DNA from: a virus
Length of the DNA stretch: 23,734 nucleotides
IMG/VR virus record: IMGVR_UViG_3300044970_000565
Location: 1 to 23,734 of that record
Direction: 5' to 3' (one strand)
Below are positions 7,799 through 15,770 of this stretch, one piece after another; within the stretch, counting starts at the first letter, position 1; each line of letters opens with the position of its first letter. The position numbers were made by a program, and so were the translations under genes. The notes below the pieces were generated by a model that worked only from the letters and a program-made list of their open reading frames with translations, had not been told where the DNA came from and searched no databases.

Positions 7799-8280
7799 TG
7801 TGTATTTCTGCCGCTATTGCCGCTGCTGCCACTGTTGCTGGCACCGCTACGTCTATTGGAGCAGCAAACGCTAACGCTCGTCAACAAAAACTAGCTCTGG
7901 ATATGGAGCGAAAGCAAATGCAAGAGGAACGTGAGGTTGCTCGTGCGCAAGCCATAGAAGCTGAAACTGAACGAGTGGCTGAGTATGAACGTACCCGCGC
8001 TGCAAATATTGCTGCCTTGGCCGCTACTGGAACGCGCAGTGAATCATTCGTGCAAGGTATTGAAAAGGCAAATGAGAAAGCTTTGTCGCTTGATCTTGCA
8101 AATATCCGAACTGGTTTTTTACAAACGGATATTGCTGCTCAACGTGGTATCCGCGTCAATCGTATGAATCGGCAAGCTGTTGGCATTGCTGCTGGATTGC
8201 AAAAAGCTGGCGCTATTGCTGGTGCTTTTGGTGATCTTGCAAAAATTGGTGGTGAATACAAAAAAACTAAAACGGGGTAA
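7798..8280 (+). CDS. internal virion protein, T7 gp14-like
   Basis: A 160-residue protein with an Ala/Gly-rich hydrophobic N-terminus (CISAAIAAAATVAGTATSIG, residues 2-21), a long charged coiled-coil-like helix rich in Glu, Arg and Gln (about 27-75), and a second Ala-rich part (AVGIAAGLQKAGAIAGAFGDL) near the C-terminus. This pattern, the size, and the place after the nozzle gene fit T7 gp14, which is ejected first and forms the outer-membrane channel. Sequence identity to T7 gp14 itself is not claimed. The ATG overlaps the nozzle stop. The ejection role is an inference from family and order. Confidence 0.78.
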   Translation: MCISAAIAAAATVAGTATSIGAANANARQQKLALDMERKQMQEEREVARAQAIEAETERVAEYERTRAANIAALAATGTRSESFVQGIEKANEKALSLDLANIRTGFLQTDIAAQRGIRVNRMNRQAVGIAAGLQKAGAIAGAFGDLAKIGGEYKKTKTG

Positions 8281-8286
8281 GAATTA

Positions 8287-10779
8287 GTGGCTATCGAACC
8301 TTTCCGTCGTAAAGTAGGCATTCCTAGTGCGGCTCCGCTTGTACCTGTGCGCACTATTGCCATGCCTGATATTGGCGGGCAAATTGCTGCTGCGGGCCAA
8401 GCGATCTTTGCGGCAGGTGAACCTGAACGCCAACAAAAAGCTATTGAAGCTGGCGAAACTGCGGCTGCACAAGTGCAGATCCGTCAACCTGATGGCACGT
8501 TAATTACCCAAAAGCCTGAGGCCAAAGGCGGGATTATTTATCAGCAAGCCTATGACAAGTTGGTGCGTGAAAAATATCTGACGGAGTTTAACTTTGATCT
8601 CCAGCAAAAGCTTGACGCATTTTCTGCTGAAAACTTTAACGACCCAAAGAAGCTACAAGAAGTTGGACTCGCTCATATTGAGGGTGCGCTTTCGACTGTG
8701 CCTATGGAATTTCGTGATCAGGCTACTGAAATTGCTTTTCGTGAAGGGCAGGAGCGATTCCGTACTGCGTTAAACTCTTATACAAGTCGCCAGAATGCTA
8801 GTTTAATTCAAGGCACAGTTAATTCTATTCGGAGCGGTGTACAGCAATATACAAAGCTTGCTGCTGATCCAAATGCTGATCCTGTAGAAAAGGCTAGAAT
8901 CAATGATCGTATAATTGCTTTAACTGGAAGCTTGCGTGAACTTGGTCAGTCTGATGTGGAAGTAGATTCAATTCTTGAAGACATCCAATTTGATATTGGA
9001 ACTGCTGACGAGTACACGCTTTCCGTTCAAAATACTCCAGTCGTTATGGATTGGGCCGCAAAATCAGTAAGCGTTGAAGATTTGAGTCTCACGCTCAATT
9101 GGCTTGATGGTATAAATACCACAGGTACTATAAGCGGTACTGTTACTGGTGGCGTTCAAAAAGTTGAAGCGACACAGGATTATGTTCAGAAAAAACTTAA
9201 GGCTCTTTTCCCTAAGGTAATTATTACAAGCGGTGAACGTGCAGCGAATCATCCGCTTTCTATACAAAATCCAAAGTCTCCTCATAATGTTGTTAATGGT
9301 GGCCGTGCAATTGATGTTGCGCCTATTCCGGGCGTAACTTTTGATGAGTATGTAGCAACTCTTAAAAGAGCTGGCATTAATGTTGTGCAAGCGATTGATG
9401 AAACCACGCCCGAAGCCATGAAAAAATATGGCTCTACAGGGCCGCATTGGCATTTTTCTTTTGGGCCTACAACAAATGAACAAAGCGTAATTAAAGATGG
9501 CAAGGCTTCGGAACTAAACTTTTTTAGTTTAAACGAAATGTTTCCAAGCGCAAACGTGCGCTCTAGTTTGCGCGAGGCTATCCGTATGCGGATCTCTGAG
9601 ATTAATCGTATAGAAGCGGAACGTGCTGCGGCAGAACGTGAGGCTCAAACACAAGCTAGATTAGACACAATGATTGGTGCCCTTATAACTAAGTCAGATA
9701 ATGGTATTTATAATTACACGCCTCAAGAAATAAACGTCTTGAACACTTCGTTTGAGCAAAACATAGAAAAATTTGGCGGCCTTAGCTCCCAAGATGGACG
9801 GGCTGCTGGTATCGACTTTCTTACTAAACACGCTTTTATGCCGGATATAATGAAGGGATGGTTTACTTCTAATCTTCGCAATCCAAATTCGTTTAAATCT
9901 GCTTTGGATTTTTATAATTCGGTTAAAGTTTTAACTACACAAAGTGGTTCGAACATGGGTGATGTGCTGGTTGATTCCCTAACAGGGAAAGATCGCGCTA
10001 TCTTTGATGCTGCTTTGAGTATGCAATCTGCTGGCACAAAAGACGCTGTTATCGGAGCGCAGATTGATAATATTCTAAAAGGAAAAAGCTACACTGCTAC
10101 TGAGGCGCAAACTCAGGTTAATGCCGCAATGGGCAAGGATGCTTATCGTAAATCTAAATTTACAGTCCTTAAAGAATTGTTTGGTATTGAAGGCATTGCA
10201 CCTAAAGACTTGAGCAATGCTTATGATCAAGCTTTTGCTGCTAACCTTAGTGCTCTTGGAAATAACGTACAGGAAGCGGTTAAAGCTACGCGCACCCAAC
10301 TTGGAGGCTTATCTGTAAGAAATCCTATTTTCTTAAGTGGGGTTGGCTACAAAAATCTTTATACCAAAATTGGTGGATCGCCCAAAGCATTTAACACGAT
10401 TCTTCATGCATACCTTAAAACATTAACAGTTAATGGTAAGCCTGTTCTACGAAAAATAGATCTCGGAAATGGACGGACAGCTATTCCTGTTGTTGGTGGG
10501 CCAAAGACTACTGTTAAAATTTCTCCATTTGATGGAAACGTAAATGGAGTTGGTCGCTATCAAGTTTATATTTACGATTCTGCAAAACCAAAAGTACTTT
10601 TACATCGACTTGTTGTTGATTTTAGCCGAGATCTAAACAATCAGATTAGCGATTATAAGCTTATGCAAAGCCACAATGCTATGGCTGATGCTCAAGCGGC
10701 TGAGGAAGCAGCGAGGGAACAGCTAAAAACAGATGAAGCTATTGCTCGAGGACGTTCTCGCCCTACTTCTCCATTCTAG
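8287..10779 (+). CDS. internal virion protein, gp15-like, with M15 peptidase domain
   Basis: An 830-residue protein in the place of T7 gp15 (747 aa). The start is a GTG 6 bp after the previous stop. Residues 309-395 form a D-Ala-D-Ala carboxypeptidase-like (peptidase M15) domain: KVIITSGERAANH, then SPHNVVNGGRAIDV with H333 and D343, and GPHWHFSFG with H387 and H389, giving the His/Asp/His zinc ligands. The spacing H333-D343 is three residues longer than the common M15 pattern. The flanks are long, polar and helical, as in ejection proteins. It probably travels in the capsid and cuts peptidoglycan stem peptides during DNA entry. The gene is AT-rich: I counted about 33% GC for 9481-9540. Confidence 0.85.
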   Translation: MAIEPFRRKVGIPSAAPLVPVRTIAMPDIGGQIAAAGQAIFAAGEPERQQKAIEAGETAAAQVQIRQPDGTLITQKPEAKGGIIYQQAYDKLVREKYLTEFNFDLQQKLDAFSAENFNDPKKLQEVGLAHIEGALSTVPMEFRDQATEIAFREGQERFRTALNSYTSRQNASLIQGTVNSIRSGVQQYTKLAADPNADPVEKARINDRIIALTGSLRELGQSDVEVDSILEDIQFDIGTADEYTLSVQNTPVVMDWAAKSVSVEDLSLTLNWLDGINTTGTISGTVTGGVQKVEATQDYVQKKLKALFPKVIITSGERAANHPLSIQNPKSPHNVVNGGRAIDVAPIPGVTFDEYVATLKRAGINVVQAIDETTPEAMKKYGSTGPHWHFSFGPTTNEQSVIKDGKASELNFFSLNEMFPSANVRSSLREAIRMRISEINRIEAERAAAEREAQTQARLDTMIGALITKSDNGIYNYTPQEINVLNTSFEQNIEKFGGLSSQDGRAAGIDFLTKHAFMPDIMKGWFTSNLRNPNSFKSALDFYNSVKVLTTQSGSNMGDVLVDSLTGKDRAIFDAALSMQSAGTKDAVIGAQIDNILKGKSYTATEAQTQVNAAMGKDAYRKSKFTVLKELFGIEGIAPKDLSNAYDQAFAANLSALGNNVQEAVKATRTQLGGLSVRNPIFLSGVGYKNLYTKIGGSPKAFNTILHAYLKTLTVNGKPVLRKIDLGNGRTAIPVVGGPKTTVKISPFDGNVNGVGRYQVYIYDSAKPKVLLHRLVVDFSRDLNNQISDYKLMQSHNAMADAQAAEEAAREQLKTDEAIARGRSRPTSPF

Positions 10780-10787
10780 GATTTTAA

Positions 10788-13700
10788 ATGCCCGAAGCAA
10801 AATCTTTTATCCCATCTAGATATACTACGCTGGTTTCTAATGTTGTTCAGGAACCTGAAAAGGAGCGTGGGTTCTTTGGAGACATAGCTGATAGTTATGC
10901 CTTGGGCATTTACGGACAAATTAAAGATCAATTTGATCGGTATGATAATTATACTGAGCGTGATCCCAACTTTGATCCATTGGATAATATTCCTTTGGGC
11001 TATGCACAATATGCAGAAGATATGCGTTATGCTCGAAGCAAAGAAGAGTTAGATGCAATTATTCAAAACATTGATGAGAATAACGAAATACGAAGAAGGC
11101 AAGAGGGCTACTCGTTTGGGTATAATCTTTTAGTAGGTGCAATTACTGGGATTGTTGATCCAGTTAACTTGATTAATCCAAGTATTAAAGGCGCAACATT
11201 TCTTGCTGGTGCGGCAAAGGGCGCACTTGTTTACGGCTCGTTAAATGCTGGGCAAGAAATTATTCGCAATGAACTTGATCCTACATCTACTAATGTTGAG
11301 ACTGCATTTAATATTGGCGCTGGCTATTTATTATCTGGATTAGTGACGGGTGCCGCTGCGTTTTTTTCAAAGACAGATCTTGAAAAAACAAATTTAGATT
11401 TTGAATCTTATAGTCGCGTCAATGAAGTAGGCGAAGCTTATGATCGCACAATCAGTGCCGTAGATAATCTAGCTTCTGTAGAAAGCCTGCGGTTTGGTGA
11501 GCAAGACGTTAAAATTGTTTATGGCAATACTGGGAAGTATGATGCCACGGGCAATTACATTGCCGCTACATTTCGTTCTGCCGATGCTGCTCGTGAATTG
11601 GCTAAACGCGGTAATGTTCAACGCTCTGCTGATGATATACTAAACGATGTAATTCCTGAAGGCGATGTAGTTCGTGGCCCTGATATATTGCCAGATGACG
11701 AAGCAGCTACAGATTCAATTGAAACTGGCATAGGTTCTAAAAGAACAAAGTTTACACTTGAAACGCCAACTCAAGAAGCACCAACTCAAGAAGCGCCAAC
11801 AGCAAAGTTTACGCTTGAACCAGAAGGAACACTTGCAGCAAAAGCTACGCAGGATGAAGTTGTTTCTGATCAGGTATTTGAGGACATTATCTATATTGAT
11901 GATGCTGCAATCCTTAACGCATTTGACGATAAGCCATGGACTAAACCTCGCGTTCCCGGCGTGGAACCTTTGGCAGAAGATGCGTTTGAAAACCCTGCTG
12001 AGTGGTTAAACTTTGTAGTGCGTCATGAACTGCACCACAAAACAACTAAGCGTCTTCCAGATGAAACCAAGCCTGAGTACGAAACGCGGATCAATCGACT
12101 AGCCTACGAAGATATTAAAGCTGGCAAAACTCCTTTGTCTCCTACGGATAGTTTTCTTGAAAGGGTTATGCTTGCCCCTACCCCACAAGGCGAAGCCATG
12201 CGCTTGGCTCCGCGCAATACCTATGTTCATGAAGCACTGCAAAACACGGCTGGCGATATGTCAACTACCATGCTTGGTAATCGTGTAGGTTTGCCAACTA
12301 CTCCGGGCGGCTCTGTGTTTCAAAGAGCGCAACGCTGGTTGGTTTCTAACTATGTGCTAAAGGTAGCAACTGACGCTGCTTACGTTAAATATGTTACGGG
12401 CAAAGCTGGTGGCAGCGCAACAGGCAATGCTGCTGAATCGTTTAAGATTGGTCTACCTTTCGTTGGCCGTGCAAAACGCACTGGCAAACTATCACGCTCA
12501 GAGTTTCAAGAATATATTGGTCGAGCAGCGCAAACTGACAGACGCTTTGAGATGCACGGCAAGCCCGTTACGGATGCTGAACATGATATTATCATGGAGG
12601 CAGCAACTGAATTGCGTAAATTATTCCGGCAGTTTGGCGATGAAGCTGAAAAGCTAGGTATGTTTGAAGTGCAAAAACGTATCAGCAGCGACATTGAAAG
12701 GCTGCGGAATAGTATTGCTCGTCGCACAGAAAAGCTTGATAAGTTTACCGGCGATTTGCGCACAAAGATCCAAGCTGAAATTGACGAATCTGAAAGCCAA
12801 CTAAATACGCTTGTTCGTCAACAAGAAGAGATGCAGGCAAATCCAATTATGCCTAGCCGTGAGAAGTATTACTTCCCACGCATCTATGATCTAAACAAGA
12901 TCCGTGCAAAACGTGATGACTTTACCAGTATCATTGCCTCTCACTTTGGTGGCGATGAAGCGGCGCAGGGACGGGCAAAAGAATGGGTTGATAAGTTACT
13001 AAACGGTGGTGGCGAAGATGACTTTGCACCTGCCGCTGGCGGCCCAATTAACACTTTGTCTCGTCAAATTACTTTGACCAACGAAGATCTAGCAGACTTT
13101 ATTGTTTGGGACTCTGAGATTGTCATGGGCGTTTATTCACGCCGCATGGGAGCAAGCATTGAAATGGTCAAGGCATATGGCTCTCGTATGCAAGAAGACT
13201 TGATAGATGATATGGTAATGCGCTTGCGCGATGATGGCGTAAAAGAAGATCGCATTACAAAAATTGTACGCCTGCAAGAAGATATGCGGGATCGTGTGCT
13301 TGGTCGTTTCCATGCAAAAGATCCAATGAGTTGGGACAATCGGGTAGCGCGTGGGATTAAAAATTTTGCAAACATTACCCTCATGGGCAGGGGTATTTAT
13401 TCGCAGGTAACTGATGTTGCCCGTGCTTTAGCCATTAATGGATATGCTCCTTTATTTAAAGCATTGCATACTGCAATGCGTGGTGAGGTTCGTGATCTAG
13501 CTACTGGGCGATATGCTAAGCAGGCAGGCGAAGCTTTGGAATTGGTCAATGCTCGCTGGATGGCAAGCTTAATTGAGAATGATAGTGCTTTAACTGTTAC
13601 GCAACAGACCGCATTAGAGCGCGGTTTGGCCGCAGCGCAGTCACCATTTTTCCGTTATAATCTTATGAACCCATTCACGGTAATCTGGAAAGATTTCACG

Positions 13701-14636
13701 GGTATCATGAGCAGCCACACTTTAATCGATGAATCTATTACTGTTGCTAATGCAATACGCTCTGGCAAAACGCTAGAAACGCTTAGCAAAAGCGAAAAGC
13801 GAATTGCTGATCGGCTTGCAAGTTTTGGCATTGATGTGCGTAGCGCACAGTTAATTGCTGATATGCCATTTGAAAAAACAGGTGGTGATCTTTACCTTGC
13901 GAATATTGAAAACTGGACTGGCCGTAGCGGTGCTAAAGCAAAGGAAGTTTTCCTTGGTGCATTGTCCGGTCAGATACGTTCTGGTGTTGTAACTCCCGGC
14001 CCATTGCAACGTGCTAACATTATGGATGGCGTGTTTTATGTAAAGGGCAAGCGTGTCGAACAGCCATTGCTTAGCCTGCCGTTTCAATTACTTTCGTTTA
14101 CTTTGTCTAGTTCAGCCAAGGTTACGCACTCAATGCTGTCTGGCAGAGATCGCAATCGAGCAGTAACTCTTGCATCTTTGTATATCGCTGGGATGTTTGC
14201 CAGCTATTTAAAATCTGGCGACAATTGGGACAAAAAGACTTGGGAAGAATTTGCTCTTGAATCTTTTGAGAACAGTTCAATTGCCGGATACCTAACCGAC
14301 ATTTACAAACGCACGGAAGACCTCACAGGCTTTGGCCCACGCGCCGCTATGGGTGCTTATGAATTTGGCGAAGACACTATTTCAGATGAAGTTGGTGCGG
14401 TAGCGGGGCCGGGCGTTGGCGTTATTGCTGGCGCTATTGAAGCTTTTGTGAATCCAAATCTCGAAGATCAACGTCGTGCTGGTCTTGTACGCCGTGCTGT
14501 ACCATTTAGCGGTATGTGGTTTTGGAGTGATACTATGCGTGAAATGTCAAACTGGGCTGCAGATGCAGGCTGGATTGATGGCCCTGAACCTGATCTTTCT
14601 GATTTTGAAGGAGAAGGCGTGGAAGGTGCCGAATAG
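10788..14636 (+). CDS. internal virion protein, T7 gp16-like, with HELHH motif
   Basis: A 1282-residue protein, close to T7 gp16 (1318) and the largest in the window, in the expected place before the fibre gene. Gly/Ala-rich hydrophobic stretches at about 110-190 and 1125-1143 may contact membranes. A Pro/Thr/Glu linker with two PTQEA repeats lies at 327-336. H413-E414-L415-H416-H417 fits a zinc-protease HExxH motif, with E441 in NRLAYED a possible third ligand. A long coiled-coil-like helix follows at about 640-690. The N-terminal lytic-transglycosylase motifs of T7 gp16 were not seen. Its role is presumably DNA ejection across the inner membrane. The gp16 assignment is from size, order and C-terminal pattern; the protease is a suggestion. 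Confidence 0.82.
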   Translation: MPEAKSFIPSRYTTLVSNVVQEPEKERGFFGDIADSYALGIYGQIKDQFDRYDNYTERDPNFDPLDNIPLGYAQYAEDMRYARSKEELDAIIQNIDENNEIRRRQEGYSFGYNLLVGAITGIVDPVNLINPSIKGATFLAGAAKGALVYGSLNAGQEIIRNELDPTSTNVETAFNIGAGYLLSGLVTGAAAFFSKTDLEKTNLDFESYSRVNEVGEAYDRTISAVDNLASVESLRFGEQDVKIVYGNTGKYDATGNYIAATFRSADAARELAKRGNVQRSADDILNDVIPEGDVVRGPDILPDDEAATDSIETGIGSKRTKFTLETPTQEAPTQEAPTAKFTLEPEGTLAAKATQDEVVSDQVFEDIIYIDDAAILNAFDDKPWTKPRVPGVEPLAEDAFENPAEWLNFVVRHELHHKTTKRLPDETKPEYETRINRLAYEDIKAGKTPLSPTDSFLERVMLAPTPQGEAMRLAPRNTYVHEALQNTAGDMSTTMLGNRVGLPTTPGGSVFQRAQRWLVSNYVLKVATDAAYVKYVTGKAGGSATGNAAESFKIGLPFVGRAKRTGKLSRSEFQEYIGRAAQTDRRFEMHGKPVTDAEHDIIMEAATELRKLFRQFGDEAEKLGMFEVQKRISSDIERLRNSIARRTEKLDKFTGDLRTKIQAEIDESESQLNTLVRQQEEMQANPIMPSREKYYFPRIYDLNKIRAKRDDFTSIIASHFGGDEAAQGRAKEWVDKLLNGGGEDDFAPAAGGPINTLSRQITLTNEDLADFIVWDSEIVMGVYSRRMGASIEMVKAYGSRMQEDLIDDMVMRLRDDGVKEDRITKIVRLQEDMRDRVLGRFHAKDPMSWDNRVARGIKNFANITLMGRGIYSQVTDVARALAINGYAPLFKALHTAMRGEVRDLATGRYAKQAGEALELVNARWMASLIENDSALTVTQQTALERGLAAAQSPFFRYNLMNPFTVIWKDFTGIMSSHTLIDESITVANAIRSGKTLETLSKSEKRIADRLASFGIDVRSAQLIADMPFEKTGGDLYLANIENWTGRSGAKAKEVFLGALSGQIRSGVVTPGPLQRANIMDGVFYVKGKRVEQPLLSLPFQLLSFTLSSSAKVTHSMLSGRDRNRAVTLASLYIAGMFASYLKSGDNWDKKTWEEFALESFENSSIAGYLTDIYKRTEDLTGFGPRAAMGAYEFGEDTISDEVGAVAGPGVGVIAGAIEAFVNPNLEDQRRAGLVRRAVPFSGMWFWSDTMREMSNWAADAGWIDGPEPDLSDFEGEGVEGAE
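11746..11820 (+). repeat. tandem repeat inside the gp16-like gene
   Basis: Two 15-bp units CCAACTCAAGAAGCR (11766-11780 and 11781-11795) encode PTQEA twice, followed by a partial third copy (PTA). The pair is bracketed by two copies of AAAGTTTACRCTTGAA, encoding KFTLE. The repeat is in frame, so copy-number changes would alter only linker length between the N-terminal region and the HELHH region. Confidence 0.8.
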
Positions 14637-14637
14637 A

Positions 14638-14652
14638 TTAGTCCATTGATGT
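14638..14652 (+). promoter_or_regulatory. TTAGTCCATTG motif, copy 3 (before fibre gene)
   Basis: The 15-mer TTAGTCCATTGATGT equals copy 2. Here it begins 2 bp after the TAG stop of the gp16-like gene, so its conservation is not due to coding. The position matches T7 promoter phi17 before the tail-fibre gene. Confidence 0.45.
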
Positions 14653-14655
14653 TAG

Positions 14656-14671
14656 TGCAGTAAAAACTGCA
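14656..14671 (+). promoter_or_regulatory. short perfect hairpin in fibre leader
   Basis: TGCAGT (14656-14661) and ACTGCA (14666-14671) are perfectly complementary around an AAAA loop, 22 bp before the fibre start. There is no U-tract, so it is not a good terminator. TGCAGT also follows motif copy 1, there without the complementary arm. It could stabilise the 5' end of a transcript that starts at the adjacent motif. Confidence 0.35.
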
Positions 14672-14692
14672 ATAGGATAGCGGAGATACCTG

Positions 14693-15742
14693 ATGCCGAT
14701 TCTGATTAACGATAACACTGCACGAGTTCAATACGTTGCCACCAGTGGGCAAACTGTATTTATTGTGCCTTATGAGTTTTTCGAGGTTGGTGATCTCAAG
14801 ATTTATAATGGTAGCGCGTTGTTAACGTATAATAGCAGCCCCTCATCTGTATCGCAGTACTCCGTAACTGGTGCTGGCGTTACTGGTGGTGGCTCTATTA
14901 CATTGGGTTCGCCCGGAGCGACAGCAGGCAATATCATCACTATTGTGCGTGATATTCCTATTAAGCGCATTACCGATTTTCCAAACGCTGGCCCATTTAA
15001 CATTCAAGCTTTGAATACTGAACTGGACAAACTTACTGCCGTGCAACAAAATCTGGAAACAGATCTTGATAACCGCGTTATTCGTTTGAGTGACTCTGAT
15101 ACACCAAACACTTTGTCTGCAATTCCAAACAAAGCTGCTCGTCAAAATAAAATTTTAGGCTTTGATGCACAGGGTCAGCCTGTAGCTTATGACTCAGCAT
15201 CTTTTGCTACTTTGGCTTCTTATGCTACAGCTTTTGCTGATACATTTATTGGCAATGGTAGCACCACTACCTTTACATTAAGCGGCGATCCCGCTGTTAT
15301 TGCGAACCTCGACGTTTCTATTAACGGCGTAACGCAGGTTCCGTTTACTAATTACACCCTATCAGGAACAACATTGACCACTGCGGCTGCTGTGCCGAAT
15401 GGTGCAGTGATGCTTGTTAAGTTTAAAGAGGGATTGCCGAACTATAGCGGCGATTCGCAGGATGTAAGATATAATCCTAGTGTCTCTGGATCTGTTCAAC
15501 GTAGTGTAAAAACCAAGCTGAAAGAAACTCTTTCCGTCAAAGACTTTGGCGCTGTTGGAGATGGTGTAACTGATGACACCACTGCATTCCAAAACGCTTG
15601 GGCTGCATCAAATCCGCAAGCTGTATTTGTTCCTTCTGCATCATACAAAATAACTGGTACTGTTACTGGAAAGTTTTATTCCTTTGGAGCTGTGACAATA
15701 GTTTCTGGAACCGTAACATCCATTACCAATTTAGTTCCATAA
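14693..15742 (+). CDS. tail fibre / tailspike anchor with T7 gp17-like N-terminus
   Basis: A 349-residue protein with GGAG upstream of ATG. Residues 1-160 match the T7 gp17 N-terminal tail-attachment domain (ARVQYVATSGQTVFIVPYEFF; FNIQALNTELDKLTAVQQNLE; RVIRLSDSD). A beta-sandwich-like module follows at about 183-245 (FIGNGSTTTFTLSGDPA ... NLDVSINGVTQ), a pattern common in marine phage fibres. It ends with SVKDFGAVGDGVTDDTTAFQ (about 281-300), the start of a pectate-lyase-3 beta-helix. Only about 50 residues follow, too few for a full beta-helix. It therefore looks like an adaptor that docks on the nozzle and carries the next gene's spike. It is not a simple frameshifted half of it, since both genes contain the same motif. 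Confidence 0.83.
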   Translation: MPILINDNTARVQYVATSGQTVFIVPYEFFEVGDLKIYNGSALLTYNSSPSSVSQYSVTGAGVTGGGSITLGSPGATAGNIITIVRDIPIKRITDFPNAGPFNIQALNTELDKLTAVQQNLETDLDNRVIRLSDSDTPNTLSAIPNKAARQNKILGFDAQGQPVAYDSASFATLASYATAFADTFIGNGSTTTFTLSGDPAVIANLDVSINGVTQVPFTNYTLSGTTLTTAAAVPNGAVMLVKFKEGLPNYSGDSQDVRYNPSVSGSVQRSVKTKLKETLSVKDFGAVGDGVTDDTTAFQNAWAASNPQAVFVPSASYKITGTVTGKFYSFGAVTIVSGTVTSITNLVP

Positions 15743-15770
15743 TGCTAACATTCTAAAGTAGGATAATCCG

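Noticed and set aside
9064-9483. 139-codon open frame antisense to the M15 domain
   Set aside because: Shadow frame rich in Arg, Cys and Asn with no recognisable motif, opposite a clear peptidase domain.
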